NCBI RefSeq assembly: GCF_003350205.1
Contig: NZ_QLLC01000025.1
Location: forward strand, 1 to 43,426
Direction of reading: 5' to 3'
DNA: 43,426 nt
DNA from: Brevundimonas bullata
GTDB taxonomy: Bacteria; Pseudomonadota; Alphaproteobacteria; Caulobacterales; Caulobacteraceae
Made by a program: the position numbers and the translations under genes. The notes beneath the pieces were generated by a model. That model saw only the letters and a list, made by a program, of their open reading frames with translations. It was not told the origin of the DNA and ran no database searches. How positions within the stretch are numbered: position 1 is the stretch's first letter; the number at the start of each line of letters is the position of its first letter. Positions 14,973-23,374 of the stretch are shown in pieces.

Positions 14973-16040
14973 ATGATCCGTTCCCTGAAGTTTACAGCCT
15001 GCGCCGCCGCTCTGGTCGCGCTCGCCGCCTGCGGCGACAACGAGGGCGGCGCCCCCGGCAGCCAGAAGGCCCGCGCGGGCATCTGGGCCGCCGGTTCCTC
15101 GACCGTCTTCCCCTTCGCCACCCGCGTGGCCGAGAACTTCGCCCGCACCTCGGGCGGTTCGGCGCCGCGCGTTGAGTCCCTGGGCACCGGCGGCGGCATC
15201 CAGGCCTTCTGCGCCGGTATCGGCCCCTCGACCCCCGACATCGCCAACGCCTCGCGCCCGATGAAGCAGGGCGAGTTCGACCGCTGCGTCGCCAACGGCG
15301 TCACCGACATCGTCGAGATCAAGATCGGCTTCGACGGCATCGTCATCGCCACGGCCCGCACCGGCAACAGCTTCAACTTCGAGCTGAACGACCTCTATGA
15401 AGGTCTGGCCAAGGAGGTTCCCGGTCCGAACGGAACCTTCGTCGCCAACCCGGCCACGACCTGGAACCAGGTCAACAAGGCCCTGCCGAACCAGCGCATC
15501 CAGGTCTACGGCCCGCCGCCCACCTCGGGCACGCGCGACGCCTTCCTGGAACTGGGCATGGCCCCGGGCGGCGAGCTGATCCCAGCCGTCGCCGCCTTCA
15601 AGGACGACAAGACCAAGTTCGAGACCCTGACCCACACCCTTCGCGAAGACGGCGTCTGGGTCGATTCCGGCGAGAACGACAACGCCATCGTCCAGACCCT
15701 GACCCGCACGCCGGGTTCGCTGGGCGTGTTCGGCTTCTCCTTCCTGGAGCAGAACATGGACACGGTGAAGGCCGAGACCATCGACGGCGTCGCCCCCTCG
15801 GCCGAGACCATCGCCGACGGCACCTATCCGCTGGCCCGCAGCCTCTACATCTACGTCAAGAAGGCCCACATCGGCGTGACGCCGGGGCTGGAGCAGTTTG
15901 TGCAGGAGTTCATGTCCGAAGGCTCCGCCGGCCGCGGCGGCTACCTGCAGGACCGCGGCCTGGTGCCGCTGCCCGCCGACCAGCTGACCGCCGAACGCGC
16001 CAAGGCCGCCGCCATGACCTCCATGGCCCGTCCGAACTAA
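14973..16040 (+). CDS. PstS-like phosphate-binding lipoprotein
   Basis: This 355-residue protein is a periplasmic phosphate-binding protein of the PstS/SphX type. It carries a lipobox (LAAC, C20), the anion-binding loop AGSSTVFP, the FDGIVIA strand, and the TSGTRDAF helix start that binds phosphate in this family. GGAGAGG lies about 10 bases before the ATG. It sits 89 bases behind phnE with a separate Pho-box-like site, so it may be transcribed both from its own promoter and by read-through. The membrane parts (PstC, PstA, PstB) are not in the window. A hairpin terminator follows at 16120. The family is clear; whether it serves Pst or only senses phosphate is unknown. Confidence 0.9.
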   Translation: MIRSLKFTACAAALVALAACGDNEGGAPGSQKARAGIWAAGSSTVFPFATRVAENFARTSGGSAPRVESLGTGGGIQAFCAGIGPSTPDIANASRPMKQGEFDRCVANGVTDIVEIKIGFDGIVIATARTGNSFNFELNDLYEGLAKEVPGPNGTFVANPATTWNQVNKALPNQRIQVYGPPPTSGTRDAFLELGMAPGGELIPAVAAFKDDKTKFETLTHTLREDGVWVDSGENDNAIVQTLTRTPGSLGVFGFSFLEQNMDTVKAETIDGVAPSAETIADGTYPLARSLYIYVKKAHIGVTPGLEQFVQEFMSEGSAGRGGYLQDRGLVPLPADQLTAERAKAAAMTSMARPN

Positions 16041-16064
16041 GGGCGAGATCAGCGTCGAGAGTAC

Positions 16065-16113
16065 CCTTCTCCCCTTGTGGGAGAAGGTGGGCGCCGAAGG
16101 TGCTCGGATGAGG
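16065..16113. repeat. intergenic repeat, copy 1 (forward)
   Basis: This 49-base copy starts with the hairpin CCTTCTCCC...GGGAGAAGG and ends in GGATGAGG. A second copy lies inverted at 16184-16232. Repeats of this kind (a leading GAGAAGG hairpin and a trailing GGATGAGG) are common between genes in alphaproteobacteria. Confidence 0.6.
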
Positions 16114-16119
16114 GGTGTG

Positions 16120-16154
16120 AGCGCCGCGGTCGGATGATCGCGGCGCTTTTCTTT
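16120..16154 (+). terminator. intrinsic terminator of the PstS-like gene
   Basis: A perfect 9-bp stem (16120-16128 with 16139-16147) with a 10-nt loop and a TTTTCTTT tail, enclosed between the two inverted copies of the intergenic repeat. Confidence 0.78.
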
Positions 16155-16183
16155 GCGCGTCAGGCGAATGAAGCGGAGAGACT

Positions 16184-16232
16184 CCTCATCCGTCTCGCTG
16201 CGCGAGCTGTCTTCTCCCGCAAGCGGAGAAGG
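16184..16232. repeat. intergenic repeat, copy 2 (inverted)
   Basis: Inverted partner of 16065-16113, with the same CCTCATCC and GGAGAAGG ends reversed and a diverged middle. Together the two copies could form one large hairpin around the terminator. Confidence 0.6.
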
Positions 16233-16236
16233 AAGG

Positions 16237-17322
16237 TTAGGCCGCCGCCCTGCGCCTTAGCCGGGCGATGCGGCGCAGGCGGCGCCAGAAGCGGCCGCGC
16301 GCGGGTTCGGGATAGGGTTGCAGGTTCTCGACGAACTGCTCGGCCGAGGCGCGCCAGCTGAACTTCTCGGCGTAGGCGCGCACGTCCTTGCGATCCAGCT
16401 CCAGGCATTTCAGGCAGGCGGTCGTCAGGTCGTCGTCGATGATACCAGCGTTGGAGCCGGGGATGATGTCGATGGGGCCGTGGGCCGGATAGGCCGCGAC
16501 CGGGGTGCCGGCGCCCATGGCCTCCAGGATCACCAGGCCGAAGGTGTCGGTCCAGCTGGGGAAGACGAAGACGTCGGCGTCGGCGAAGCAGCGCGCCAGT
16601 TCCTCGCCGAAGCGGACGCCGAGGAACTTGGCCTCGGGATATTTCACTTCCAGCTCGGCGCGGGCCGGGCCGTCGCCGACCACGATCTTGGTGCCCGGTA
16701 GGTCCAGTTCGAGGAAGGCCTCGATGTTCTTCTCGACCGCCACGCGGCCGACGTTGAGGAAGAAGGGCCGGGGCCAGGCGTCGCCGCCCATCTCCTTGTA
16801 GATGGGCTCAAGGTCAGGGCGGAACAGGTCGGTGTCCACGCCACGCGTCCACGGCGAGACGTTGCGAAAGCCGTGCTCGACCAGTTCGTCGCGCAGGGTC
16901 GGCGTCGCCACCATCAGCCGGCCCGACGGCTTGTGGAACCACTTCATGTAGGCGTAGCCGACCTGAACCGGGATCGGGAACCGGGCGGAGACATATTCCG
17001 GGAACTTGGTGTGATAGCTGGTCGTGAACGGCAGCTTCCACTCCACGCAGATGCGGCGCGTGGCGATGCCCAGGGGGCCTTCGGTGGCGATGTGGACGGC
17101 CTCGGGCTCGAAGGCGCGCAGGCGTTCGCGAATCTCTTCTTCGGCGCCCAGCGCCAGCCGGATCTCGGGATAGGTGGGGCAGGGGATGGTCTTGAATTGG
17201 CTGGGTTCGATGACCTCGACCTCATGGCCCATGGCGCGGCATTCGGCCACGGTGCGGGTCAGGGTGCGGACGACGCCGTTGACCTGGGGCTCCCAGGCGT
17301 CGGTGACCAGAACAATGCGCAT
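16237..17322 (-). CDS. GT4-family glycosyltransferase (MgtA-like)
   Basis: A 361-residue, GT-B fold, retaining glycosyltransferase. The N-terminal MRIVLVTDAWEPQVNGV pattern is typical of the alpha-mannosyl/lipid-linked GT4 subgroup. NVGRVAVEKN, VGDGPARAELE and the donor-site run FPSWTDTFGLVILEAMGAG (E-x7-E) follow in order. A basic Arg-rich C-terminus may hold it at the inner membrane. Such enzymes add hexoses or hexuronic acids to lipid carriers; some replace phospholipids with glycolipids under phosphate limitation, which would fit the neighbouring phn and PstS genes. No Pho box was seen for it, so that link is inference. The gene follows the Lrp-type regulator on the same strand. Confidence 0.85.
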   Translation of the reverse strand: MRIVLVTDAWEPQVNGVVRTLTRTVAECRAMGHEVEVIEPSQFKTIPCPTYPEIRLALGAEEEIRERLRAFEPEAVHIATEGPLGIATRRICVEWKLPFTTSYHTKFPEYVSARFPIPVQVGYAYMKWFHKPSGRLMVATPTLRDELVEHGFRNVSPWTRGVDTDLFRPDLEPIYKEMGGDAWPRPFFLNVGRVAVEKNIEAFLELDLPGTKIVVGDGPARAELEVKYPEAKFLGVRFGEELARCFADADVFVFPSWTDTFGLVILEAMGAGTPVAAYPAHGPIDIIPGSNAGIIDDDLTTACLKCLELDRKDVRAYAEKFSWRASAEQFVENLQPYPEPARGRFWRRLRRIARLRRRAAA

Positions 17323-17395
17323 GAAGTCGAGTGGGCCCGGGCCGTTTCGCTGAGCCGGAAGTTCTAGCCGCTTCGCATGACGAAGGCGAGACGGG

Positions 17396-17857
17396 TTAGA
17401 GCGGCAGCACCGTCGTCGACTTCACCTCTTCGAGAACGGCATAGGTTCGTGTCTCCCGCACGCCGGGCATCCGCACCAGAATGTCGCCGAGGAAGACGCG
17501 ATAGGCGTCCATGTCGGCCACCCGCGCCTTGATCAGATAGTCGAAGCCGCCGGCGACCATGTGGCACTCCAGCACCTCGGGCTGGCGACGCACGGCGTCG
17601 GCGAAGGCGTCGAAGACGTCGCCGGTGGTGCGGTCCAGCAGCACCTCGATGAAGATCAGCAGGGCCCGCTCCGCCGAGGCCGGGTCGATCAGGGCCGCGT
17701 AGCCGGTGATGACCTTCCGGTCCTTCAGCCGCTTGACCCGCTCGAAGCAGGCGGCGGGCGACAGATTGCACCTTCGGGCGAGTTCCGCGTTGGAGATGCG
17801 GCCGTCAATCTGCAAAACGCGCAGCAATCGCCGGTCGGTATCGTCAAGAATTTGCAT
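17396..17857 (-). CDS. putR: Lrp/AsnC-family regulator, probable putA activator
   Basis: A 153-residue Lrp-type regulator: an N-terminal winged helix-turn-helix (ISNAELARRCNLSPAACFERV, about residues 21-41) followed by the RAM ligand-binding and oligomerisation domain with the VAGGFDYLIKA strand (about 101-111). It is divergent from putA, and this pairing is common in alphaproteobacteria, where the regulator activates putA in response to proline. PutA here lacks its own DNA-binding domain, so an external regulator is needed. The intergenic inverted repeat at 17873-17924 is a candidate operator. Name and effector are inferred from context. Confidence 0.85.
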   Translation of the reverse strand: MQILDDTDRRLLRVLQIDGRISNAELARRCNLSPAACFERVKRLKDRKVITGYAALIDPASAERALLIFIEVLLDRTTGDVFDAFADAVRRQPEVLECHMVAGGFDYLIKARVADMDAYRVFLGDILVRMPGVRETRTYAVLEEVKSTTVLPL

Positions 17858-17872
17858 GGCGAATGAGCCTGA

Positions 17873-17924
17873 TTGCCGAAGGATCTCTGGTTCAGTCCAT
17901 CATCATACAATGCACATTCGGCAA
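17873..17924. promoter_or_regulatory. spaced inverted repeat between putR and putA
   Basis: TTGCCGAA (17873-17880) and TTCGGCAA (17917-17924) are perfect inverted repeats, 44 bases centre to centre, about four helical turns. Two spaced sites in phase suit an Lrp-type octamer wrapping the divergent promoters. Confidence 0.5.
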
Positions 17925-17975
17925 AGTCCGCCATATACGCCGTAAATCGAAGGGTTTGATCCCAGGGTGAGATGC

Positions 17976-20900
17976 ATGACGCCGACCGACCTCAAGCACT
18001 GGGACGATCTGGACCGGAACAAGTTCCGCGACGAACGCGCCGTGGTCGCCGAGCTGCTGGCTAACCCCGGTCTGACGACGGCCGAGCGCGCTGACGTCTT
18101 CCGCGACGCCGTGGCCCTGGTCGATCAGGCTCGCGCCAGCCAGAAAAAACAGGGCGTGGTCGAGAGCTTCCTGCAGGAGTTTTCGCTGGGCACGCGCGAG
18201 GGTCTGGCCCTGATGTGCCTGGCTGAGGCCCTGCTGCGCACCCCCGACGCCGACACGCGCGACCGCCTGATCGCCGAAAAGATCGGCTCGGCCGACTGGG
18301 CCTCGCACCTGGGTCAGTCGGACAGCCTGTTCGTCAACGCCTCGACCTGGGGCCTGATGCTGACCGGCAAGCTGGTCGACGCCGACGACGAAGCCAAGAC
18401 CGATCTGTCGGGCTTCCTCAAGCGCATCGCCGGTCGTCTGGGCGAGCCGGTCATCCGTCAGGCCGTCGCCACCGCCGTCAAGATCATGGGCGAGCAGTTC
18501 GTGGTCGGCCGCACCATCGAGGCGGCGCTGAAACGTTCGGACCGCGAGGGCTGGCTGTGCAGCTTCGACATGCTGGGCGAGGGCGCCCGCACCGTCGCCG
18601 ACGCCGAGCGCTATGAAAAGATCTACGCCGACGCCATCAAGGCCGTGGGCAAGACCGCCAAGGGTCAGGGGCCGGAGGCCGGGCACGGCGTCTCGGTCAA
18701 GCTGTCGGCCCTGTCGCCCCGCTATCAGGCGGTGCAGGAAGACCGCGTCTGGGAGGAGCTCTATCCCCGCATCCTGCGTCTGGCCCTGATCGCGGCCAAG
18801 TACGACATCAACTACACCATCGACGCCGAAGAGGCTGATCGCCTGGCCCTGTCGCTGAAGCTGCTGGAGCGGCTGGCCCGTGAGCCGGAGCTGGGCGACT
18901 GGAAGGGCCTGGGCCTGGCCGTTCAGGCCTATCAGAAGCGCACGACCGAGACGGTTCAAAAACTGGCTGAACTGGCCAGGTCCTCGGGGCGTCGCCTGAT
19001 GGTGCGTCTGGTCAAGGGCGCCTATTGGGACACCGAGATCAAGCTGGCCCAGGTCAACGGGCGCACCGACTATCCGGTCTTCACCACCAAGCCGGCCACC
19101 GACCTCAACTATCTGGTCTGCGCCAAGGCCCTGATCGAGGCCTCGCCCTACATCTACGCCCAGTTCGCCACCCACAACGCCCACACCCTGGCCGCGGTGC
19201 GGCGCATGGCCCGCGATCGCAACGTGACCATCGAGCATCAGCGCCTGCACGGCATGGGCGAGGCCCTCTATGATGCGGCGCACGAGGCCTGGGCCGACGA
19301 GAACGTCATCGTCCGCGCCTACGCCCCCGTCGGCGGTCACGAAGAACTGCTGCCCTATCTGGTGCGCCGCCTGCTGGAAAACGGCGCCAACTCCTCCTTC
19401 GTCCACGCCCTGCTGGACGAGCGCGTGCCTGCGGCCGCCGTCGCCGCCGACCCCATCACCGCCGTCGAGGCCCAGCCCGACCGTCACCCCAGGATTCCGG
19501 TTCCCATGAACATCTACGGCGATCGTCAGAACTCCCTTGGCCGCGACTATTCGCAGGCCGCCGACCGTGAGCGTCACTCCAAGTCTCTTGAGCGTGTCGA
19601 CAGCGAGAAGCTGACCTCGGGCCCGATCATCGGCGGCAAGCTGCGCGCCGGGATCAATCCGCAGGACGTGACGAACCCCGCTGACCGTTCGCAGGTCCTG
19701 GGTCATGTGTCCGAAGCCTCGGTCGAGGACGTGGACGCTGCTGTCGCCGCTGCCGGAAACGCCCAGGTCGCCTGGGACCGCATCGGCGGTTCGGGGCGCG
19801 CCCCCATCCTGCGCGCCATGGCCGACGTGCTGGAAGCCGACATGGACCGTCTAGTCGCCCTGCTGTCACGCGAAGCGGGCAAGACGCTGAACGACGGCGT
19901 GGCCGAGGTGCGCGAAGCCGCCGACTTCTGCCGCTACTACGCCCTGCTGGCCGAGCGCGACTTCGGCGGCGCCCAGACGCTGAAGGGCCCGACCGGCGAG
20001 ACCAACCAGTTGGTCCTGCATGGCCGCGGCGTCTTCGCCGCCATCAGCCCGTGGAACTTCCCCCTGGCCATCTTCACCGGCCAGATTGCGGCTGCGCTCG
20101 CCGCCGGCAACGCCGTGGTGGCCAAGCCCGCCGAGCAGACCCCGCTGATCGCCGCCGAGGCCGTCCGCCTCTTCTACAAGGCCGGTCTGAACCCCGACCT
20201 GCTGGCCCTGGCCCCCGGTCGCGGCGAGGTGGTCGGCGCGGCCCTGACCAACCATCCGGGCATCGACGGCGTGGCCTTCACGGGCGGCACCGACACCGCC
20301 AGCGCCATCAACCGCGGCCTCGCCGCGCGTCCCGGCGCCATCATCCCCTTCATCGCCGAGACCGGCGGGCTGAACGCCATGTTCGTCGACACCACGGCGC
20401 TGAAGGAACAGGTCATCGACGACGTCATCCTGTCCGCCTTCGGTTCAGCCGGCCAGCGCTGCTCGGCCCTGCGCATCCTCTACGCCCCCAAGGAAGCCGC
20501 CGACGCCCTGATCGAAGGCCTGAAGGGCGCGCTGGCGACCCAGGTGATCGGCGACCCGACTGACCCCAAGACCGACATCGGTCCCGTCATCGACGCCGAA
20601 AGCCGCGCCAACCTGGAAGCCCACGTCGAACGCCTGTCGAAAGAAGCCAAGATCGTCGCCCGCGCCGAACTGGCTGCTGGTTCGGACAAGGGCGACCTGT
20701 TCGCCCCGACCATCGCCGAGATCCCGACCCCCGATTTCCTCGAGCGCGAGGTCTTCGGGCCGATCCTGCATGTCTATCGCTATGACTCGAAGGACCTGAA
20801 GTCGGTCGCCGCCAAGCTGGCCGCGCGCGGCTATGGCCTAACCCTGGGCGTCCACAGCCGCATCGAGGCCTTCGCCGACGAGGTCGTGCGTCTGGTCCCT

Positions 20901-21092
20901 GCTGGCAACGTCTATGTGAACCGCTCGATCATCGGCGCCGTCGTCGGCGTGCAACCCTTTGGCGGCGAAGGCCTGTCGGGCACCGGCCCGAAAGCCGGCG
21001 GCCCCAACAGCCTGATCCGCTACGCCGCCGAAAAGGCCATCAGCGTCAACATCGCGGCGCAGGGCGGCGATCCGGCGCTGTTGAACCTATGA
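17976..21092 (+). CDS. putA: bifunctional proline dehydrogenase / P5C dehydrogenase
   Basis: PutA oxidises proline to pyrroline-5-carboxylate with an FAD proline dehydrogenase domain (about residues 120-510), then converts the product to glutamate with an NAD aldehyde dehydrogenase domain (about 570-1020). PRODH features include SVKLSALSPRY, VRLVKGAYWD, QFATHNAHT and YLVRRLLENGANSSF. The ALDH part has SPWNFPLAIFTGQ, ETGGLNAM and the catalytic C829 in SAGQRCSAL. The 1038-residue length and absence of an N-terminal ribbon-helix-helix domain mark a catalytic-only PutA, unlike the 1320-residue E. coli autorepressor. ATG 17976 is preferred over the in-frame GTG at 17967 because AGGGTGAG precedes it at proper spacing. 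The divergent Lrp-type gene probably regulates it. Confidence 0.96.
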   Translation: MTPTDLKHWDDLDRNKFRDERAVVAELLANPGLTTAERADVFRDAVALVDQARASQKKQGVVESFLQEFSLGTREGLALMCLAEALLRTPDADTRDRLIAEKIGSADWASHLGQSDSLFVNASTWGLMLTGKLVDADDEAKTDLSGFLKRIAGRLGEPVIRQAVATAVKIMGEQFVVGRTIEAALKRSDREGWLCSFDMLGEGARTVADAERYEKIYADAIKAVGKTAKGQGPEAGHGVSVKLSALSPRYQAVQEDRVWEELYPRILRLALIAAKYDINYTIDAEEADRLALSLKLLERLAREPELGDWKGLGLAVQAYQKRTTETVQKLAELARSSGRRLMVRLVKGAYWDTEIKLAQVNGRTDYPVFTTKPATDLNYLVCAKALIEASPYIYAQFATHNAHTLAAVRRMARDRNVTIEHQRLHGMGEALYDAAHEAWADENVIVRAYAPVGGHEELLPYLVRRLLENGANSSFVHALLDERVPAAAVAADPITAVEAQPDRHPRIPVPMNIYGDRQNSLGRDYSQAADRERHSKSLERVDSEKLTSGPIIGGKLRAGINPQDVTNPADRSQVLGHVSEASVEDVDAAVAAAGNAQVAWDRIGGSGRAPILRAMADVLEADMDRLVALLSREAGKTLNDGVAEVREAADFCRYYALLAERDFGGAQTLKGPTGETNQLVLHGRGVFAAISPWNFPLAIFTGQIAAALAAGNAVVAKPAEQTPLIAAEAVRLFYKAGLNPDLLALAPGRGEVVGAALTNHPGIDGVAFTGGTDTASAINRGLAARPGAIIPFIAETGGLNAMFVDTTALKEQVIDDVILSAFGSAGQRCSALRILYAPKEAADALIEGLKGALATQVIGDPTDPKTDIGPVIDAESRANLEAHVERLSKEAKIVARAELAAGSDKGDLFAPTIAEIPTPDFLEREVFGPILHVYRYDSKDLKSVAAKLAARGYGLTLGVHSRIEAFADEVVRLVPAGNVYVNRSIIGAVVGVQPFGGEGLSGTGPKAGGPNSLIRYAAEKAISVNIAAQGGDPALLNL

Positions 21093-21184
21093 GGGTTTGC
21101 GCTTCCCACGGAGATGGCTTTAACAGGGAGTGACCGTTCGCTTGGAGCGGTTGATCTCCTAACGAATCAAAAAGAAGTTTCAGG

Positions 21185-23374
21185 ATGCCGTCTAGCGCCA
21201 GCAGAGTGAACGACCCGCTCAGAGTTGCTGTAGTCGTTCAGGGACTTTTTGAGAAAAGCGATTCTATTGGCTATGACGCCGTTTTCCAGTACGAGTTACT
21301 TTGCAATATTTATGGATCTAATTCTGTAAATTTGTTCGCTGAAAAATTCGATTCAGATCGTTACCCTGGTCTAGATATCAGATCATCAGATTATCTTATT
21401 AATGGCGATGGTGATGAGTACGATTTAGTCGTTTACCATTACTGCGACGGTTGGTCGGAATTTGATAATTATATTTTAAAAAGGAAGCGACGATCGATTG
21501 TCCGGTGGCACAATAATACACCTCCCTGGTTTTATGCTTCTCATAATCTTAGGTTGGCGGATCGTTGCGTTAGGGGATTTGAAGCTGTTCTAGCTATGAC
21601 GGCGCGCCCAGGACTTGAGTTTTGGGTGAACTCGGCCTTCACGGCTCGCCAACTAGATGCTTTGGGTGGGTGTCGTATGGCGTCGGCGGTCGTTTTCCCT
21701 GCCAGCCGATACCTAGACGCTGCGCCGATAGAGCGGCGTGAAGCGAGAGCTGGCGATGTCTTGCGCCTGCTGTTTGTGGGGCGTGTGGTGGCCCATAAGG
21801 GCCACACCCATATTGTGGAGTTCGCTAAATTCCTCAAAGAGAATTTCGGGATCGCGGTACAAGTTGATTTCGCGGGTCGCCGAGATACATCTTCGACATC
21901 CTTTAATGAAACTCTATCCGCGGTCGCCGCCGAGAGTGGTGTGGAGGTGCGGTTCCACGGGGAAGTCGACGAATCTGACCTGCGGCGCCTCTATGAAGAG
22001 GCGAGCGTATTTGTCTGTTTTTCGGAGCATGAAGGTTTCGGCCTGCCTGTATTCGAAGCTATGCGGTGTGGCCTTCCGGTCGTTGCTTGGTCACGGACGG
22101 CTTTGGGTGAACTTTTGTATGGGCACCCTCTCTGTTTTGAGCATTTTGATCTCGCCTCATTCTCGGCGGCAGTCCAGGCTTTGGGTGATCCTGCTGCGAC
22201 GGAGCAGGTTGTAAAACTCCAGTTTGATTTGGTGAAGAGTTACCGTCGGGACCTTATTCGTTCCCAGATCGAAGCAGCCCTGAATAAGGGGGGGCATGTC
22301 GATTTTGGAGGCGTCGTCCAGACGCAGGAAATTGCAGAATTACGGCGAGGCATTGTTGATCGTGCGGAAGAAATTGCCACAAGCGTCATGCCGGTGTCTT
22401 TGACGTCGGCGCTCGAGTATGGCGAGAACGTCGTGACGCGGCATGATCTTCTTTCATTCCGGGCCTTGCTGGACCAGGGTGGGTCACGAGATCGACCGGC
22501 TGTAGGCTTGGCTGGACCTTTTGAATTTTCGGCCAAGCAGTTCGCCACGATCGGTGGGGTCGCGGAAGAAGGTGAAATCCGTATCCCCGCAGCGGCCGGA
22601 GACGGAGGACATGTTGTTTTCGGGCCCTATGTTCCGGTTGCACGCGGGCGCTACCGCGCGACGTTCCGTTTCAGGGGCGAGGCTAGCGGGGGCGGCTTGC
22701 TTCGTCTGGATGTTTTTTCTGATGGTCGAGCTGTGCTTTCGCGTAAGGAAGTCAAGATTCAGTCAGGCCCTGAACGGGTGGATCTCGACTTCGACGTCTT
22801 GCGCGAGTCCGAAGTCCTGGAGTTTCGTGCGCGAGTTAAGCGTTCCGGGGTCTCTGACACGTTCTTCCAAGGGGTCGATTTGGCGACGCGGGTTGTGACG
22901 CCGGTAGCGGGGACGCGCGCGACCGCCGATCGCAAATTGCGTCTCCTGCGCTGGAAAATCGCCCTGCCGCGCAGCACCAAGCAGTCACGCGTGGCGTTTC
23001 GACAGGCGGATGCCCTTCGTGACAAGGGGGAATTCGCTGAAGCGGCAAAAGCCTATTGGCGTGGGTTGTCGCAAGGCCCGGAGAGTTTCCCGCACCTAGT
23101 TCAGATGGGGAACTGCCTGAAAGATTCAGGGCAGTTTGCGGAGGCGGAGGAGGCCTATATGGCGGCGTTGCGCCTGCAGCCTCATGACGCAGACGCTCAT
23201 TTGCAACTTGCCAGGCTGTATCGCGACAGTGACAGAGATGAACTCGCGCGCGTAGAGCTGCTGTCGACAGTCGCGGCATCGCCAGCAGCGGTCGAGGCGC
23301 TGTTGATGTTAAAAGATGCGTCGGTGGATGCGACGGACGTTGTGGCGTTAGCCGCTGCGCAGTGGGGGAAATGA
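21185..23374 (+). CDS. GT4 glycosyltransferase fused to a beta-sandwich domain and TPRs
   Basis: The 729-residue protein has three parts. Residues about 1-390 form a GT-B glycosyltransferase: LLFVGRVVAHKGH and the donor-site run EHEGFGLPVFEAMRCG (E282 on). Residues about 430-590 look like a beta-sandwich, with FGPYVPVARGRY near 479. Residues about 600-705 contain tetratricopeptide repeats (FRQADALRDKGEFAEAAKAY, then MGNCLKDSGQFAEAEEAY). It opens the A+T-rich capsule island and starts a run of six overlapping rightward genes. The role is probably transfer of a sugar to the growing capsule chain; the extra domains may dock other proteins or glycans. A related beta-sandwich appears in the unknown gene at 28183-29028. 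Confidence 0.82.
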   Translation: MPSSASRVNDPLRVAVVVQGLFEKSDSIGYDAVFQYELLCNIYGSNSVNLFAEKFDSDRYPGLDIRSSDYLINGDGDEYDLVVYHYCDGWSEFDNYILKRKRRSIVRWHNNTPPWFYASHNLRLADRCVRGFEAVLAMTARPGLEFWVNSAFTARQLDALGGCRMASAVVFPASRYLDAAPIERREARAGDVLRLLFVGRVVAHKGHTHIVEFAKFLKENFGIAVQVDFAGRRDTSSTSFNETLSAVAAESGVEVRFHGEVDESDLRRLYEEASVFVCFSEHEGFGLPVFEAMRCGLPVVAWSRTALGELLYGHPLCFEHFDLASFSAAVQALGDPAATEQVVKLQFDLVKSYRRDLIRSQIEAALNKGGHVDFGGVVQTQEIAELRRGIVDRAEEIATSVMPVSLTSALEYGENVVTRHDLLSFRALLDQGGSRDRPAVGLAGPFEFSAKQFATIGGVAEEGEIRIPAAAGDGGHVVFGPYVPVARGRYRATFRFRGEASGGGLLRLDVFSDGRAVLSRKEVKIQSGPERVDLDFDVLRESEVLEFRARVKRSGVSDTFFQGVDLATRVVTPVAGTRATADRKLRLLRWKIALPRSTKQSRVAFRQADALRDKGEFAEAAKAYWRGLSQGPESFPHLVQMGNCLKDSGQFAEAEEAYMAALRLQPHDADAHLQLARLYRDSDRDELARVELLSTVAASPAAVEALLMLKDASVDATDVVALAAAQWGK

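Noticed and set aside
17892..19706. A 604-codon leftward frame inside putA
   Set aside because: Gly/Gln/Val-rich antisense of a fully recognised PutA, with no family motif and no ribosome-binding site.
21093..21184. Possible terminator between putA and the capsule island
   Set aside because: The only hairpin (around CGCTTGGAGCG) has a short stem and no T-run, so it was not called.
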